From assembly GCA_041652755.1 (NCBI GenBank), contig JBAZGS010000017.1, positions 1 to 15,987 of the forward strand: 15,987 nt of DNA, in the 5' to 3' direction. A program made the position numbers and the translations under genes. The notes beneath the pieces were generated by a model. That model ran no database searches. It saw nothing but the letters and a program-made list of their open reading frames with translations, and had not been told where the DNA came from. Shown one piece after another: positions 5,891-12,447 of this stretch (its first letter is position 1; each line of letters opens with the position of its first letter). This DNA comes from JAQTTT01 sp041652755 (GTDB lineage: Archaea > Nanobdellota > Nanobdellia > Tiddalikarchaeales > Tiddalikarchaeaceae).

Positions 5891-7189
5891 TTATTCTTTT
5901 TTCTTTTTTTGCTCTTTCTTCTTAGAGTAAACCCTGAAATGATAATTTATTGGGTTCTTTATTGTTTCGCAAATGCTGTCTTTTTTGCAAACTCCCAAGT
6001 CCTGATAATACATTAAGTTGTCGCAATTAGGCGCTAAGTACTCAGTTGATTTAAGATTCCAATTAATTTGGGTTTTAACATAAGATTCTTTTAAAGGCTC
6101 AGCATTCTTGCTGTTCCATTCATTGATTATTTGCTCAATCTCTTCTTTTGAATAATTGGCGCTTTTGAAATAATTAATAAGAATAAACAATGCCCGCTTT
6201 TTGCCATCTTCTAAGCCTTTCAATATTATCTTAATGCAAGGAGGATACTTTTCAGGGGGTATTTTTTCATAATTTTTTTCAAAAACCTTTTTTTTAAAAA
6301 CTGGCTCTGAAATTTTTTCCTCAATTTTTTTGGAAAAATCAAAGGCTTGCATGAATAATTCGTTTGCTTCATTGGCAAAAGCCTTATCTCTCTGTATGAA
6401 AGGCAGTATTTTTTTCACATTCTTAGGCTTAGCTTTTTCAGTTTCAAAATCCTCTATTTCATCTTTTTTTATGGGAATAGAAACCAGCCCTTTTTTTTCA
6501 TTAATGCTGTAAGGCATTCTTATCAAATGCCTTGAAGATAAAGCTGCTGCATCAATTTCAAGAACAGAATAAGGGTTAAATTCCTCACCTTCAAATAATT
6601 CTTTTTCAGATTTTGAAGTTTTGTCCATTATTTGCTCTAATGAATTAAGCTCAAGAATCATTTCTGACAGCTTTTTTCGAACAAATGCCCTTAAATAAGA
6701 GGCTATTTTTTGCGCAGCTTCAGGAAAAAGCTTTTCAACACGCACACCATTCACTGTTTTTGGAAAGCATTCATAAGGAACTGCTAGATGAAACCCTGAG
6801 CCTCCGCTGTATTTTACTGCATAATTTTTTATGCCATGATATTCCAATGCATGGCATAATAGTGTTGCGCAAATTTTTGAATAGTCAAATACTTTTGTGT
6901 CAATATCTATTATTAAATCCCATCCTATTCTTAGCTCATCCATTTCAATTTTCGTGTTTGTTGCATTAAGGCTCATTGGATTCTTCCATCTTTCAACGCT
7001 CATATGAAAGCTTACTGCACCATTTCTGACTTGGTCAATTATTTCCTGCTTATACATTAGAATTGACGGCCTCTGCCCGAAGAATCCTTTAGAGAACATT
7101 GTTGCAACTTCCCTATCCTTTCCCTGGCTAATAAGCTCTGCCAATATGTCGTCATTATTGTAATATTTAAGCAGTTCAGCAATGTTCAT
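5891..7189 (-). CDS. Single-chain DNA primase, PriS-like catalytic domain fused to PriL-like Fe-S domain
   Basis: Makes primers for DNA replication. In most archaea this needs PriS (catalytic) and PriL (Fe-S regulatory) as separate subunits; here both are in one 432-residue chain. PriS features are FDIDxD-like IIDIDTK with catalytic D95 and D97, the nucleotide-binding YSGGSGFHLAVP (127-138), and EIDAAALSSRHLIRMPYSIN (211-230) with the likely third carboxylate D213 and the conserved 'R.P.S'. A Lys/Glu-rich linker (about 240-312) leads to YPPCIKIILKGLEDGKKRALF (315-335), which matches the start of the PriL C-terminal domain. Four cysteines suited to a 4Fe-4S cluster are C318, C389, C401 and C407. 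The C-terminus is Lys-rich. Such fusions are known in Nanoarchaeum equitans and relatives. The PriL N-terminal domain appears to be absent. The gene sits alone or heads a transcript with the SIS gene. Confidence 0.92.
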   Translation of the reverse strand: MNIAELLKYYNNDDILAELISQGKDREVATMFSKGFFGQRPSILMYKQEIIDQVRNGAVSFHMSVERWKNPMSLNATNTKIEMDELRIGWDLIIDIDTKVFDYSKICATLLCHALEYHGIKNYAVKYSGGSGFHLAVPYECFPKTVNGVRVEKLFPEAAQKIASYLRAFVRKKLSEMILELNSLEQIMDKTSKSEKELFEGEEFNPYSVLEIDAAALSSRHLIRMPYSINEKKGLVSIPIKKDEIEDFETEKAKPKNVKKILPFIQRDKAFANEANELFMQAFDFSKKIEEKISEPVFKKKVFEKNYEKIPPEKYPPCIKIILKGLEDGKKRALFILINYFKSANYSKEEIEQIINEWNSKNAEPLKESYVKTQINWNLKSTEYLAPNCDNLMYYQDLGVCKKDSICETIKNPINYHFRVYSKKKEQKKKKE

Positions 7190-7337
7190 TAAGTATTCTT
7201 TTATAATTTATTGAGTTAAAAGTTTTTATTTACTCAAGTTAGTAGTGATTTTGCGCCAAAAAGCCATGAACATAAGGAGTGAATAAGGCATATTTAAACA
7301 ATATTTTGTCAGTTAATATAAGCAAAAAATGAGCCAA

Positions 7338-9410
7338 TTATCTTAAATACACTTTTTTTATAGCAGAAACTGATAAATTAAGGCTTTCTAAGAATTTTTT
7401 CGCATTTTTTGAATTGTCAATGTCTTTTGAGAAAATTTTAGAGTCAACTTCATTGATTTCAAGAGGCAGTTTAAATTCAAAGGAGGAATAGTCATATAAA
7501 GGCAATATTTTTCCATTTATTATGCTAATATGCCCTTTAGTTGTCAAGTCTTTCAATATAAAATCAAGGTCTTGGAATGAGTAATTAAGAGCATTGAATA
7601 AGTATGCAATGTTTGTCTGTCCTTTTGACATTATTAAATCAATCACTGATTTGGATTTAGGGCTAAAATTTGAATTAAATTCAGCTTCTTTTATTTTATT
7701 GTTTTCAATGTTTAATATTTTGCTTGCGTTTTCATTGATTAACAATGAATATTCTTTGCTTGCCTGCATCACTTTTGCCAAATAAGCAGGGGTTAGTTTG
7801 TTTGAATTGCTTAGGTTTATTATTTCAATTTTCATTAAGTTATTAGACTCTTCTTTTTTTTCAATTATTTTTCTCTCAGCCACAAGCTCGTTTTTTTCAA
7901 TTATTTGCTTTTCCGGCTTTATTTGCTTAATTGGCTCAATTATTTTTCTCTCTGCTTTTAATTTTTTTTCATCAGCATTTTCAGAATAATTCTTGAAGGA
8001 TATGCTTTTTCCTCCATGCAATGATTTTTTCACCCTGATGCGAGCAATCAAAGGCCTTGGGCTTGCGCCGATAATTAATGCAGTTCCTATTGCAATGTTA
8101 GGTATATCATTTATTACATTAATGTTAAGGTTTTCTGCACTGCTGCTTATTGCTTTAATGTCATTAGGGTTAGTTACTTTATGGATTATTTGAGTATTGC
8201 ATTGGCTTAGAACATTTTTGTCTATTCTTGCAGGCCTTTGGGTTACAACTCCTAAACCTAAGCCGAATTTTCTTCCTTCGCTTGCAATATTCCTTAAAAT
8301 ATAGCTTGATGGGCTTTCTCCAAAGCTTCTTTCTGGGCAGAAATTATGAGCTTCTTCAACTATTAAAAATAACGGAGGGATTAGGGATTTTTTTCTCTTT
8401 TCAAACAAGTCACTGCATAATTTTGCAACTATTATTTTCTGGATTTCAGGATCAACACCTTTAAGATTAATAAGCGAAGCTTTTCCTGGATTAACAAGGG
8501 ATTCAACATTTACTGGGTGCTTTGAAAAAATGCCTAAATTTTCCAAAAAATCAATGCAAGAATAAAGCCCATATTTGGCATTAGAGTTAACTTCATCAAT
8601 GCTTGCTTTAATATCAGCTAAATCATATTCCAAATTGTCTTTTTTTGCCTCAGAAATAGCATTGTATAGTATTCCTAGCTGCGTGCCTCCTATTTTGATA
8701 GGGGTAAGCATTGAGATTTCGTGTGCTGACAAGCTGCTTATGTTTATAGATAGGGGTATTGCTTCGGGATTAACAATAATATCTGGACTGTATTCAATAA
8801 TCTTATCTTTGAATCCTTTTGGCATAACCTCAAAATCCTTCATTTTATCAAGCTCCAAAGGATTATCATTAGGGTATTTAAGGCTTGAATATTCCCCATG
8901 AGGGTCAATTATTACTATAGGTATGCCTTGCTCTAATAATTCTTCAACAATTACCCCTAAAGTATAGCTTTTTCCAGCTCCTGTTTTTGCTAAAACTGCC
9001 AAATGCTTTGTTATTAATTTTTTTGCATCAATTTTAACTTTTATAGAGTTGTAATTGTCAAGCATTCCTAAATACAAGCCTTCGTTTTTGTCAAGCTCTA
9101 AGATTTTCTTAATAAACTCATCATCAGCTTTATAAATTTCAATGCCGCTGCTAATAGTTGTTTTTGGAACTTTAAGCAAGCCTTCATTGTCTTTATAGCC
9201 AATTACTTCGCAAGTGCAGGTGATTACATTGTTTTCATTGCTTAAATCATTCACTTGGCATAGAACAAAACCAACTTCATCATGGTATAATTTTATGTAA
9301 TCAAATTTTTTCACTTTTCCTTGGGCTATAAATGAAAAATTATTAGTGCTTATTTTTCCGCTTACAACCCCTAAAAAATCAACCATGTCATTAATGTTAA
9401 AATCCAACAT
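7338..9410 (-). CDS. herA: HerA-type bipolar DNA helicase/translocase ATPase
   Basis: A hexameric FtsK/HerA-superfamily ATPase that translocates on double-stranded DNA, normally working with the nuclease NurA in end resection. Residues 1-115 form the beta-barrel-like HAS domain. Walker A is AKTGAGKS (141-148), followed by IIDPHGEYSSL (168-177). Walker B is LFLIVEEAH (347-355). The HerA-specific SEGRKFGLGLGVVTQRP (377-393) contains the arginine-finger region, and QCNTQIIHKVTNPND follows. After ASPRPLIARIRV the family core ends near residue 475. A 210-residue extension follows, with a Lys/Glu-rich stretch in which AERKIIE occurs twice (about 486-530), then a winged-helix-like segment (about 590-660). 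At 690 residues it is longer than typical HerA. It lies 12 bases after the unknown gene at 9423, so the two are co-transcribed. No nurA, mre11 or rad50 is in the window. Confidence 0.93.
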   Translation of the reverse strand: MLDFNINDMVDFLGVVSGKISTNNFSFIAQGKVKKFDYIKLYHDEVGFVLCQVNDLSNENNVITCTCEVIGYKDNEGLLKVPKTTISSGIEIYKADDEFIKKILELDKNEGLYLGMLDNYNSIKVKIDAKKLITKHLAVLAKTGAGKSYTLGVIVEELLEQGIPIVIIDPHGEYSSLKYPNDNPLELDKMKDFEVMPKGFKDKIIEYSPDIIVNPEAIPLSINISSLSAHEISMLTPIKIGGTQLGILYNAISEAKKDNLEYDLADIKASIDEVNSNAKYGLYSCIDFLENLGIFSKHPVNVESLVNPGKASLINLKGVDPEIQKIIVAKLCSDLFEKRKKSLIPPLFLIVEEAHNFCPERSFGESPSSYILRNIASEGRKFGLGLGVVTQRPARIDKNVLSQCNTQIIHKVTNPNDIKAISSSAENLNINVINDIPNIAIGTALIIGASPRPLIARIRVKKSLHGGKSISFKNYSENADEKKLKAERKIIEPIKQIKPEKQIIEKNELVAERKIIEKKEESNNLMKIEIINLSNSNKLTPAYLAKVMQASKEYSLLINENASKILNIENNKIKEAEFNSNFSPKSKSVIDLIMSKGQTNIAYLFNALNYSFQDLDFILKDLTTKGHISIINGKILPLYDYSSFEFKLPLEINEVDSKIFSKDIDNSKNAKKFLESLNLSVSAIKKVYLR

Positions 9411-9422
9411 TTTTAAGTTTTA

Positions 9423-10106
9423 TTAGTACTCTATTATTTTGGTTGCCACAGTGCCTTTAACCTGGTTTTTCAAAGGAGAAATTATTGAAATCACTCTTTT
9501 AATTTTCAAAGCATCAAATCTTGATAGATTAACCAAGTCTTCGCTAAACCCTGCTTTTCTTGCATTCAGCAACACTGCATGATTATTGTTTAATACCACA
9601 AACGGCTCTGAGCATTTTTTTAGAAGCGATTTTGAATAAAGCAAGGTTATGTTATGAATAGGGTTTATTTCATAATAAATTATTCCATTTTTTGAGTAGC
9701 TTTTTTTGAATCTTTTAAAGATGCCTAATTCATTTATTACCTGCAATGCATTATCCTTAAACATTACAGTCTTGTCTAAAGAGCTGTAGAATAATTTCTC
9801 CGGCTCAAATAAATACTGGGCTAAGTGATTAATAAATGAGTAAACATTAGTGTTTTTGTTAGCTATCACTAATTCAATGAACCTTAATTTGGAATCATCC
9901 TTCATCCAATCAGGAAAATCATACTGGTTAATTATTGCTAATTTATAGTCCTTTATTCTGAAAAAATTAGGTTCATCATACATTTTAGCAATTAATATAA
10001 TATCCTCATTGCTTTCATACTGCCTTAATATTGCAGAGGGATTAAAATGCTTAATTACAGCGCTAAGCATAACCTCTTCAGCATTATTTGTAAAAAATAC
10101 AATCAT
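9423..10106 (-). CDS. Uncharacterised protein co-transcribed with herA
   Basis: A 227-residue protein I do not recognise. It opens with a beta-strand and helix (MIVFFTNNAEEVMLSAVIKHF), has an alternating beta/alpha look in the first 100 residues (DIILIAKMYDEPNFF, LAIINQYDFPDWM), a helical middle with aromatic residues (FINHLAQYLFEPEKLFY), and ends in beta-strands (PFVVLNNNHAVLLNARKAGF, KIKRVISIIS). The start resembles the Rossmann-like entry of DHH/RecJ/Cdc45 proteins, but the Asp and His metal ligands of DHH enzymes are missing, so this is only a weak suggestion. NurA's acidic active-site pattern is not seen. It is the first gene of a two-gene operon with herA, with a TATA box 22-30 bases before its ATG. 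A HerA partner role is inferred from position alone. Confidence 0.75.
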   Translation of the reverse strand: MIVFFTNNAEEVMLSAVIKHFNPSAILRQYESNEDIILIAKMYDEPNFFRIKDYKLAIINQYDFPDWMKDDSKLRFIELVIANKNTNVYSFINHLAQYLFEPEKLFYSSLDKTVMFKDNALQVINELGIFKRFKKSYSKNGIIYYEINPIHNITLLYSKSLLKKCSEPFVVLNNNHAVLLNARKAGFSEDLVNLSRFDALKIKRVISIISPLKNQVKGTVATKIIEY

Positions 10107-10127
10107 TAAATTAATACAGGAAGTTTA

Positions 10128-10136
10128 CTTATAAAG
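10128..10136 (-). promoter_or_regulatory. TATA box of the unknown gene-herA operon
   Basis: On the minus strand TTTATAAGT lies 22-30 bases before the ATG at 10106, the spacing for leaderless archaeal transcription. It is the clearest A/T box in this spacer. Confidence 0.5.
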
Positions 10137-10168
10137 AGAATTGGATAAAACTTCCCCTATTCATAATA

Positions 10169-10633
10169 TTAAATTAGTTTTTTTAAAAAATCATTTTTAG
10201 ATTTTTTATAAATTTCTTCATTTGAACCCTCTAAAGACCATTTTAATTTTTCATATTCTTTCAAAATCTTAGGATTTTCTTTAAGATTAATAATTAAATC
10301 AAAATATTTTTTTATATTTTTATGGCCTTTGGAAACAACATGCAAATCGCAAACAATTCCATATTTATTGCTTTTGCAAAAACCTTCATCTTTCACAATT
10401 GGACCTATTTGAAATCCATGATTACCCAATAATTCTTGGGCTTCGTTGACATTATCAGTTTCAATCAATAAATCAATCTCTTCTTTTCCGCACATTGGCA
10501 CTGCAAAAGAACCTATAAGAGTTACTTTTGTATTGGGAAGAATACTTTTAATTAATTTTTTATAATCATTTATTAACTTAAAAATTTCCTTTGAAGGCTC
10601 AAGTATTTTAATGATTTTATTTGAATCAAGCAC
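10169..10633 (-). CDS. GrpB-like nucleotidyltransferase-fold protein (UPF0157)
   Basis: A 154-residue GrpB-family protein with the nucleotidyltransferase fold. The core motif is LIGSFAVPMCGKEEIDLLIE (residues about 39-58), corresponding to the family's 'iGSTAVpgl.aKpiIDilv'. The Gly-Ser pair is the phosphate-binding turn, and an acidic residue lies in IDLL. CDLHVV (about 95-100) supplies a conserved His region. Then comes the family-typical C-terminal pattern: LKENPKILKEYEKLKWSL, resembling 'Lr..P....eYe.LK..la'. The start is GTG at 10633; no ATG is available in frame nearby. Substrates of the family are largely unknown, and some members neighbour toxin-antitoxin or stress genes. Downstream of the RelE-like toxin on the same strand, 68 bases away, it may belong to the same accessory patch. 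Length is slightly below the usual 170-180. Confidence 0.8.
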   Translation of the reverse strand: MLDSNKIIKILEPSKEIFKLINDYKKLIKSILPNTKVTLIGSFAVPMCGKEEIDLLIETDNVNEAQELLGNHGFQIGPIVKDEGFCKSNKYGIVCDLHVVSKGHKNIKKYFDLIINLKENPKILKEYEKLKWSLEGSNEEIYKKSKNDFLKKLI

Positions 10634-10701
10634 AAGTAATAATTAATCAGTATTTTAATTAAAAACTATCTAAAAATAAATAAATTTTTAGAAAAAAAAT
10701 A

Positions 10702-10959
10702 TTAAATCTTGTTGTAAATATTTTCCCTATGACCTAATCTTACAACTAAAATTACTAACTTGTCTTTTTGCAAATCCAAAATCAATCTGTAATCTCCCAC
10801 TCTTAATCTAAAATAAGGCACTCCTGTAAGTCTTTTCAAATAACTTTCCGGCCTTATTCTTATTCTTTCAAAAACGCCAATTATTCTTTTTTGAATAGAA
10901 TTCTCTAATGTTTTTAATTCATCTCTTGCAGTATTTGTAAAAAGAATTTCATAGATCAA
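10702..10959 (-). CDS. RelE/ParE-superfamily toxin
   Basis: An 85-residue RelE-type protein, which in active form cleaves mRNA on the ribosome. The family pattern is complete: IYEILFTNTARDELKTLE (residues 2-19) as the first strand and helix, a second helix (SIQKRIIGVFERIRIRPESY), then KRLTGVPYFRLRVGDYRLILDLQKDKLVILVVRLGHRENIYNKI. 'L.G....RlRvGDYRliy', then 'v.v..vghR..vY', is the hallmark sheet. Basic residues R51, R53, R58 and R77 and H76 are in catalytic-type positions. It starts with TTG at 10959 (no in-frame ATG), and TTGA overlaps the TGA stop of the short upstream ORF, so the two are translationally coupled. The toxin looks intact while its antitoxin looks shortened, so either the toxin is weak or expression depends on the coupling. 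Confidence 0.88.
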   Translation of the reverse strand: MIYEILFTNTARDELKTLENSIQKRIIGVFERIRIRPESYLKRLTGVPYFRLRVGDYRLILDLQKDKLVILVVRLGHRENIYNKI

Positions 10960-11099
10960 ATTTTTAGCTCCTTTTTAATCTGGCTTAAAGAATAAATCCT
11001 TCCGTTTTTTATATCAATCTCTGATTTTTTTATAATAAAAATAATTTGAGTCTGCCCGGATGAGCCCTTTGCTATTGCAAAGCCCTCGGGGAAAATCAT
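10956..11099 (-). CDS. Short antitoxin-like ORF (47 residues), probably a truncated antitoxin
   Basis: An ORF too short for most gene callers. Its C-terminal half, IKKSEIDIKNGRIYSLSQIKKELKI (residues 23-47), shows the '.di..GrvySlee.kkeL' ending common in antitoxins paired with RelE toxins; that region wraps the toxin. No DNA-binding domain precedes it. Codons 12-21 (GSSGQTQIIF) are instead encoded by the direct repeat of the tRNA-Pro 3' end, and codons 1-11 by a hairpin-containing stretch. A TAG stop lies directly before the ATG at 11099. Its stop overlaps the toxin's TTG start. It may be a remnant, or a rebuilt antitoxin that keeps toxin-neutralising ability without autoregulation. Whether the ATG at 11099 is used is unknown. 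Confidence 0.55.
   Translation of the reverse strand: MIFPEGFAIAKGSSGQTQIIFIIKKSEIDIKNGRIYSLSQIKKELKI
11043..11061. repeat. Direct repeat copy 1 of the tRNA-Pro 3' end (att-like)
   Basis: AATTTGAGTCTGCCCGGAT (19 bases) is identical to 11125-11143. In the tRNA it covers the 3' T-stem strand, the 3' acceptor strand, the discriminator and four flanking bases. A copy of a tRNA 3' end is the classic scar of site-specific integration. Copies start 82 bases apart. Confidence 0.8.
11064..11079. repeat. Small inverted repeat between the tRNA repeats
   Basis: CTTTGC-TATT-GCAAAG is a perfect six-base-pair hairpin in the segment between the two tRNA-end repeats. GATGA (about 11059-11063) and TCATC (11096-11100) flank it as a further inverted pair. 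It may be a recombination arm site or a terminator-like remnant. Confidence 0.5.
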
Positions 11100-11114
11100 C
11101 TAATATTTAATCAA

Positions 11115-11124
11115 TAAAAAAAAG
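11115..11124 (-). terminator. Oligo-T tract after tRNA-Pro
   Basis: Eight consecutive A on the plus strand (11116-11123) read as an oligo-T run on the tRNA strand, five bases after the discriminator. Archaeal RNA polymerase terminates at such T-rich runs without a hairpin. Confidence 0.5.
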
Positions 11125-11143
11125 AATTTGAGTCTGCCCGGAT
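11125..11143. repeat. Direct repeat copy 2, at the 3' end of the tRNA-Pro gene
   Basis: The genuine tRNA copy of the 19-base direct repeat, identical to 11043-11061, spanning the tRNA 3' end and four bases beyond. It would be the crossover region if the pair are att sites. Confidence 0.8.
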
Positions 11144-11202
11144 TTGAACCGGGGCCACAAGGTCCCAAACCTCGAATCCTAACCAAGCTAGACTACAGAC
11201 CC
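11129..11202 (-). tRNA. tRNA-Pro (anticodon UGG)
   Basis: On the minus strand a complete cloverleaf can be folded: acceptor GGGTCTG with CAGACTC (one G-T pair), U8-A9, D-stem GTCT with GGAT, anticodon stem CGAGG with CCTTG around loop TTTGGGA (anticodon TGG, Pro), a four-base variable loop, and T-stem CCCGG with CCGGG around TTCAAAT. The discriminator is A; CCA is not encoded and there is no intron. UGG reads CCA and, with wobble, other Pro codons. The gene diverges from the GINS operon. Its 3' end is duplicated downstream. Confidence 0.95.
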
Positions 11203-11295
11203 AAATAATATTTTATATCAATTTTAGTGCTTTTAAATATTACTTTTTTATGATAATAAAAAAGATTAAAAAACAAGCAGTTTATATAATTGGTT

Positions 11296-11940
11296 ATGGG
11301 GGATGATTTAATTACTTACCAGAAGATTCGGGAGATTCAAAGAGACGAAAGAAGCAACACAACATTATGCAAATTGCCAGAAAACCTCCTAGAAATGATT
11401 CAATCCTATTTAAATGAAAAAAAGAACTTTTTAGAGAAGAATTCGGATGAGCATAATATTTTTTCAATGGACAAATTTTCAAGAGCTGAATACGAATTCA
11501 AAAACACTAAAGTAAGCATACAAAACATTTTTGACATAAGGCATAAAAAAATAATAGAAAAAGCCTTCCAAGTTTCAAAAAATAACATGAAAATGAAAGA
11601 CACAACAAACATGCTTTATTTTGAAACAAGAATCTTTTTGCAATTAATAGAACTGTTTGATAACTATAATAATAACTGCATAAATGCCCTAATAACCAAT
11701 AAAAAGCCCATATTTGAGTTTTCCAGCACTAATGACAAAGGGCAATCTTTAAAAATAGACAAAGATTTTTTAAATAAAGAAAAAGATAAAAAGCTTATAA
11801 AAATAATAAATGATGTTCCCCTATTCATGTGGGAAGATAACAGCAAATTCGGCCCATATAAACCCGAAGATATGGTGTTTTTGCCTGAGAAAATAAGCGA
11901 ATTATTAATTAAGCAAAAAATGGCCCAAGAAGTAGAGTGA
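11296..11940 (+). CDS. GINS complex subunit (archaeal Gins51/Sld5-like)
   Basis: A subunit of the archaeal GINS complex, which binds the MCM helicase and Cdc45/GAN at the replication fork. The protein has about 214 residues. The N-terminal helical A-domain opens LITYQKIREIQRDERSNTTLCKLPENLLEMIQSYLNEKK, like archaeal Gins51 ('L...lR.Er.s..L..lp.dfy..v..yl'). Long amphipathic helices follow to about 140. A B-domain comes at the end: IINDVPLFMWEDNSKFGPYKPEDMVFLPEKISELLIKQKMAQEV, matching 'v..dvp.Fvg.dg..ygpf..gD.v.LP...a.iLi..g.ae'. This A-then-B order is that of Gins51/Sld5-Psf1 rather than Gins23. I chose ATG 11296; an in-frame TTG at 11290 is the alternative. It heads an operon with eL42, whose ATG comes six bases after this stop. 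Confidence 0.85.
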   Translation: MGDDLITYQKIREIQRDERSNTTLCKLPENLLEMIQSYLNEKKNFLEKNSDEHNIFSMDKFSRAEYEFKNTKVSIQNIFDIRHKKIIEKAFQVSKNNMKMKDTTNMLYFETRIFLQLIELFDNYNNNCINALITNKKPIFEFSSTNDKGQSLKIDKDFLNKEKDKKLIKIINDVPLFMWEDNSKFGPYKPEDMVFLPEKISELLIKQKMAQEVE

Positions 11941-11946
11941 AAAAAG

Positions 11947-12258
11947 ATGAAAATACCAAAAAGCATAATGCATTATTGTCCCACATGCAAAAAGCATACT
12001 TTGCAAAATATTATTCAAAATAAAAGCGGAAAAAAAAGAGGTTCAATGACCCAAGGTGCAAGAAGACATGAAAGAAGAGGAGGAATACATGGATATGGAG
12101 GCTTCCCAAGACCTCAACCGGAAAAAAGCCCAAGGCACAGAAAGAAAACCACTAAAAGGATTGATATGAGGCTTGAATGCTTAACCTGCAAGAAGAAATC
12201 AACATTAGTGAATACTTTCAGGATTAAAAAGTTTGAAATAGTAAAAACAGGTGTATAA
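11947..12258 (+). CDS. rpl44e: Large-subunit ribosomal protein eL42 (L44e)
   Basis: Ribosomal protein at the E-site of the large subunit. The 103 residues match the family end to end: MKIPKSIMHYCPTCKKHTLQ (first zinc-knuckle pair C11/C14, then HT), the Arg/Gly-rich tRNA-contacting loop through RRHERRGGIHGYGGFPRPQP, and the C-terminal CLTCKKKSTL (second cysteine pair) with RIKKFEIVK, equivalent to the family's 'RaKkfEl'. Length is usual. It follows GINS by six bases with a purine-rich spacer, and its end overlaps the possible GTG start of eS27. This GINS-eL42-eS27-aIF2-alpha-Nop10 order recurs in other archaea. Confidence 0.97.
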   Translation: MKIPKSIMHYCPTCKKHTLQNIIQNKSGKKRGSMTQGARRHERRGGIHGYGGFPRPQPEKSPRHRKKTTKRIDMRLECLTCKKKSTLVNTFRIKKFEIVKTGV

Positions 12259-12262
12259 AAAT

Positions 12263-12436
12263 ATGAAAAAAAATTCGTCTAATTTTTTAAAAGTGAAATG
12301 CAATAAATGCAAAAACGAGCAAATAATCTTCAATAAGCCCAGTACTCAAGTGAAATGCTTAGTATGCGGTGAAGAGTTAGGCAAGATAACTGGCGGAAAA
12401 ATAAAGCTTAACTCAAAGCCTTTGAGCAATTATTGA
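12263..12436 (+). CDS. rps27e: Small-subunit ribosomal protein eS27
   Basis: A zinc-ribbon protein of the small ribosomal subunit. At 57 residues from ATG 12263 it matches the archaeal family: NFLKVKCNKCKNEQIIFNKP with the first CxxC, then TQVKCLVCGEELGKITGGKIKL with the second CxxC and the typical 'Gk.l..ptGGka'. An upstream in-frame GTG at 12251 would add four residues and overlap eL42; I prefer ATG because the GGTG at 12250-12253 then serves as a ribosome-binding site. The stop at 12436 overlaps a potential TTG start of aIF2-alpha. Confidence 0.95.
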   Translation: MKKNSSNFLKVKCNKCKNEQIIFNKPSTQVKCLVCGEELGKITGGKIKLNSKPLSNY

Positions 12437-12447
12437 AAAATTATAAA

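Noticed and set aside
6685..6969. 94-residue plus-strand frame
   Set aside because: Antisense shadow of the primase catalytic domain.
7190..7337. Hidden small gene, C/D box RNA or regulatory site in the spacer between primase and herA
   Set aside because: No convincing ORF or C/D box pairs. A six-base inverted repeat (TTGAGT/ACTCAA, 7211-7237) with a long spacer is within chance for such AT-rich DNA, and the TATAAA-like box is too close to the primase start to be sure of.
8575..8901. 108-residue open frame on the plus strand
   Set aside because: It is antisense inside herA, whose domains are clear, and has no coherent domain pattern of its own.
9423..10106. Calling this gene nurA because it adjoins herA
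   Set aside because: The acidic catalytic pattern of NurA is not visible, so position alone is not enough.
11664..11966. 100-residue minus-strand frame
   Set aside because: Antisense to the GINS gene and the start of eL42; no family resemblance.
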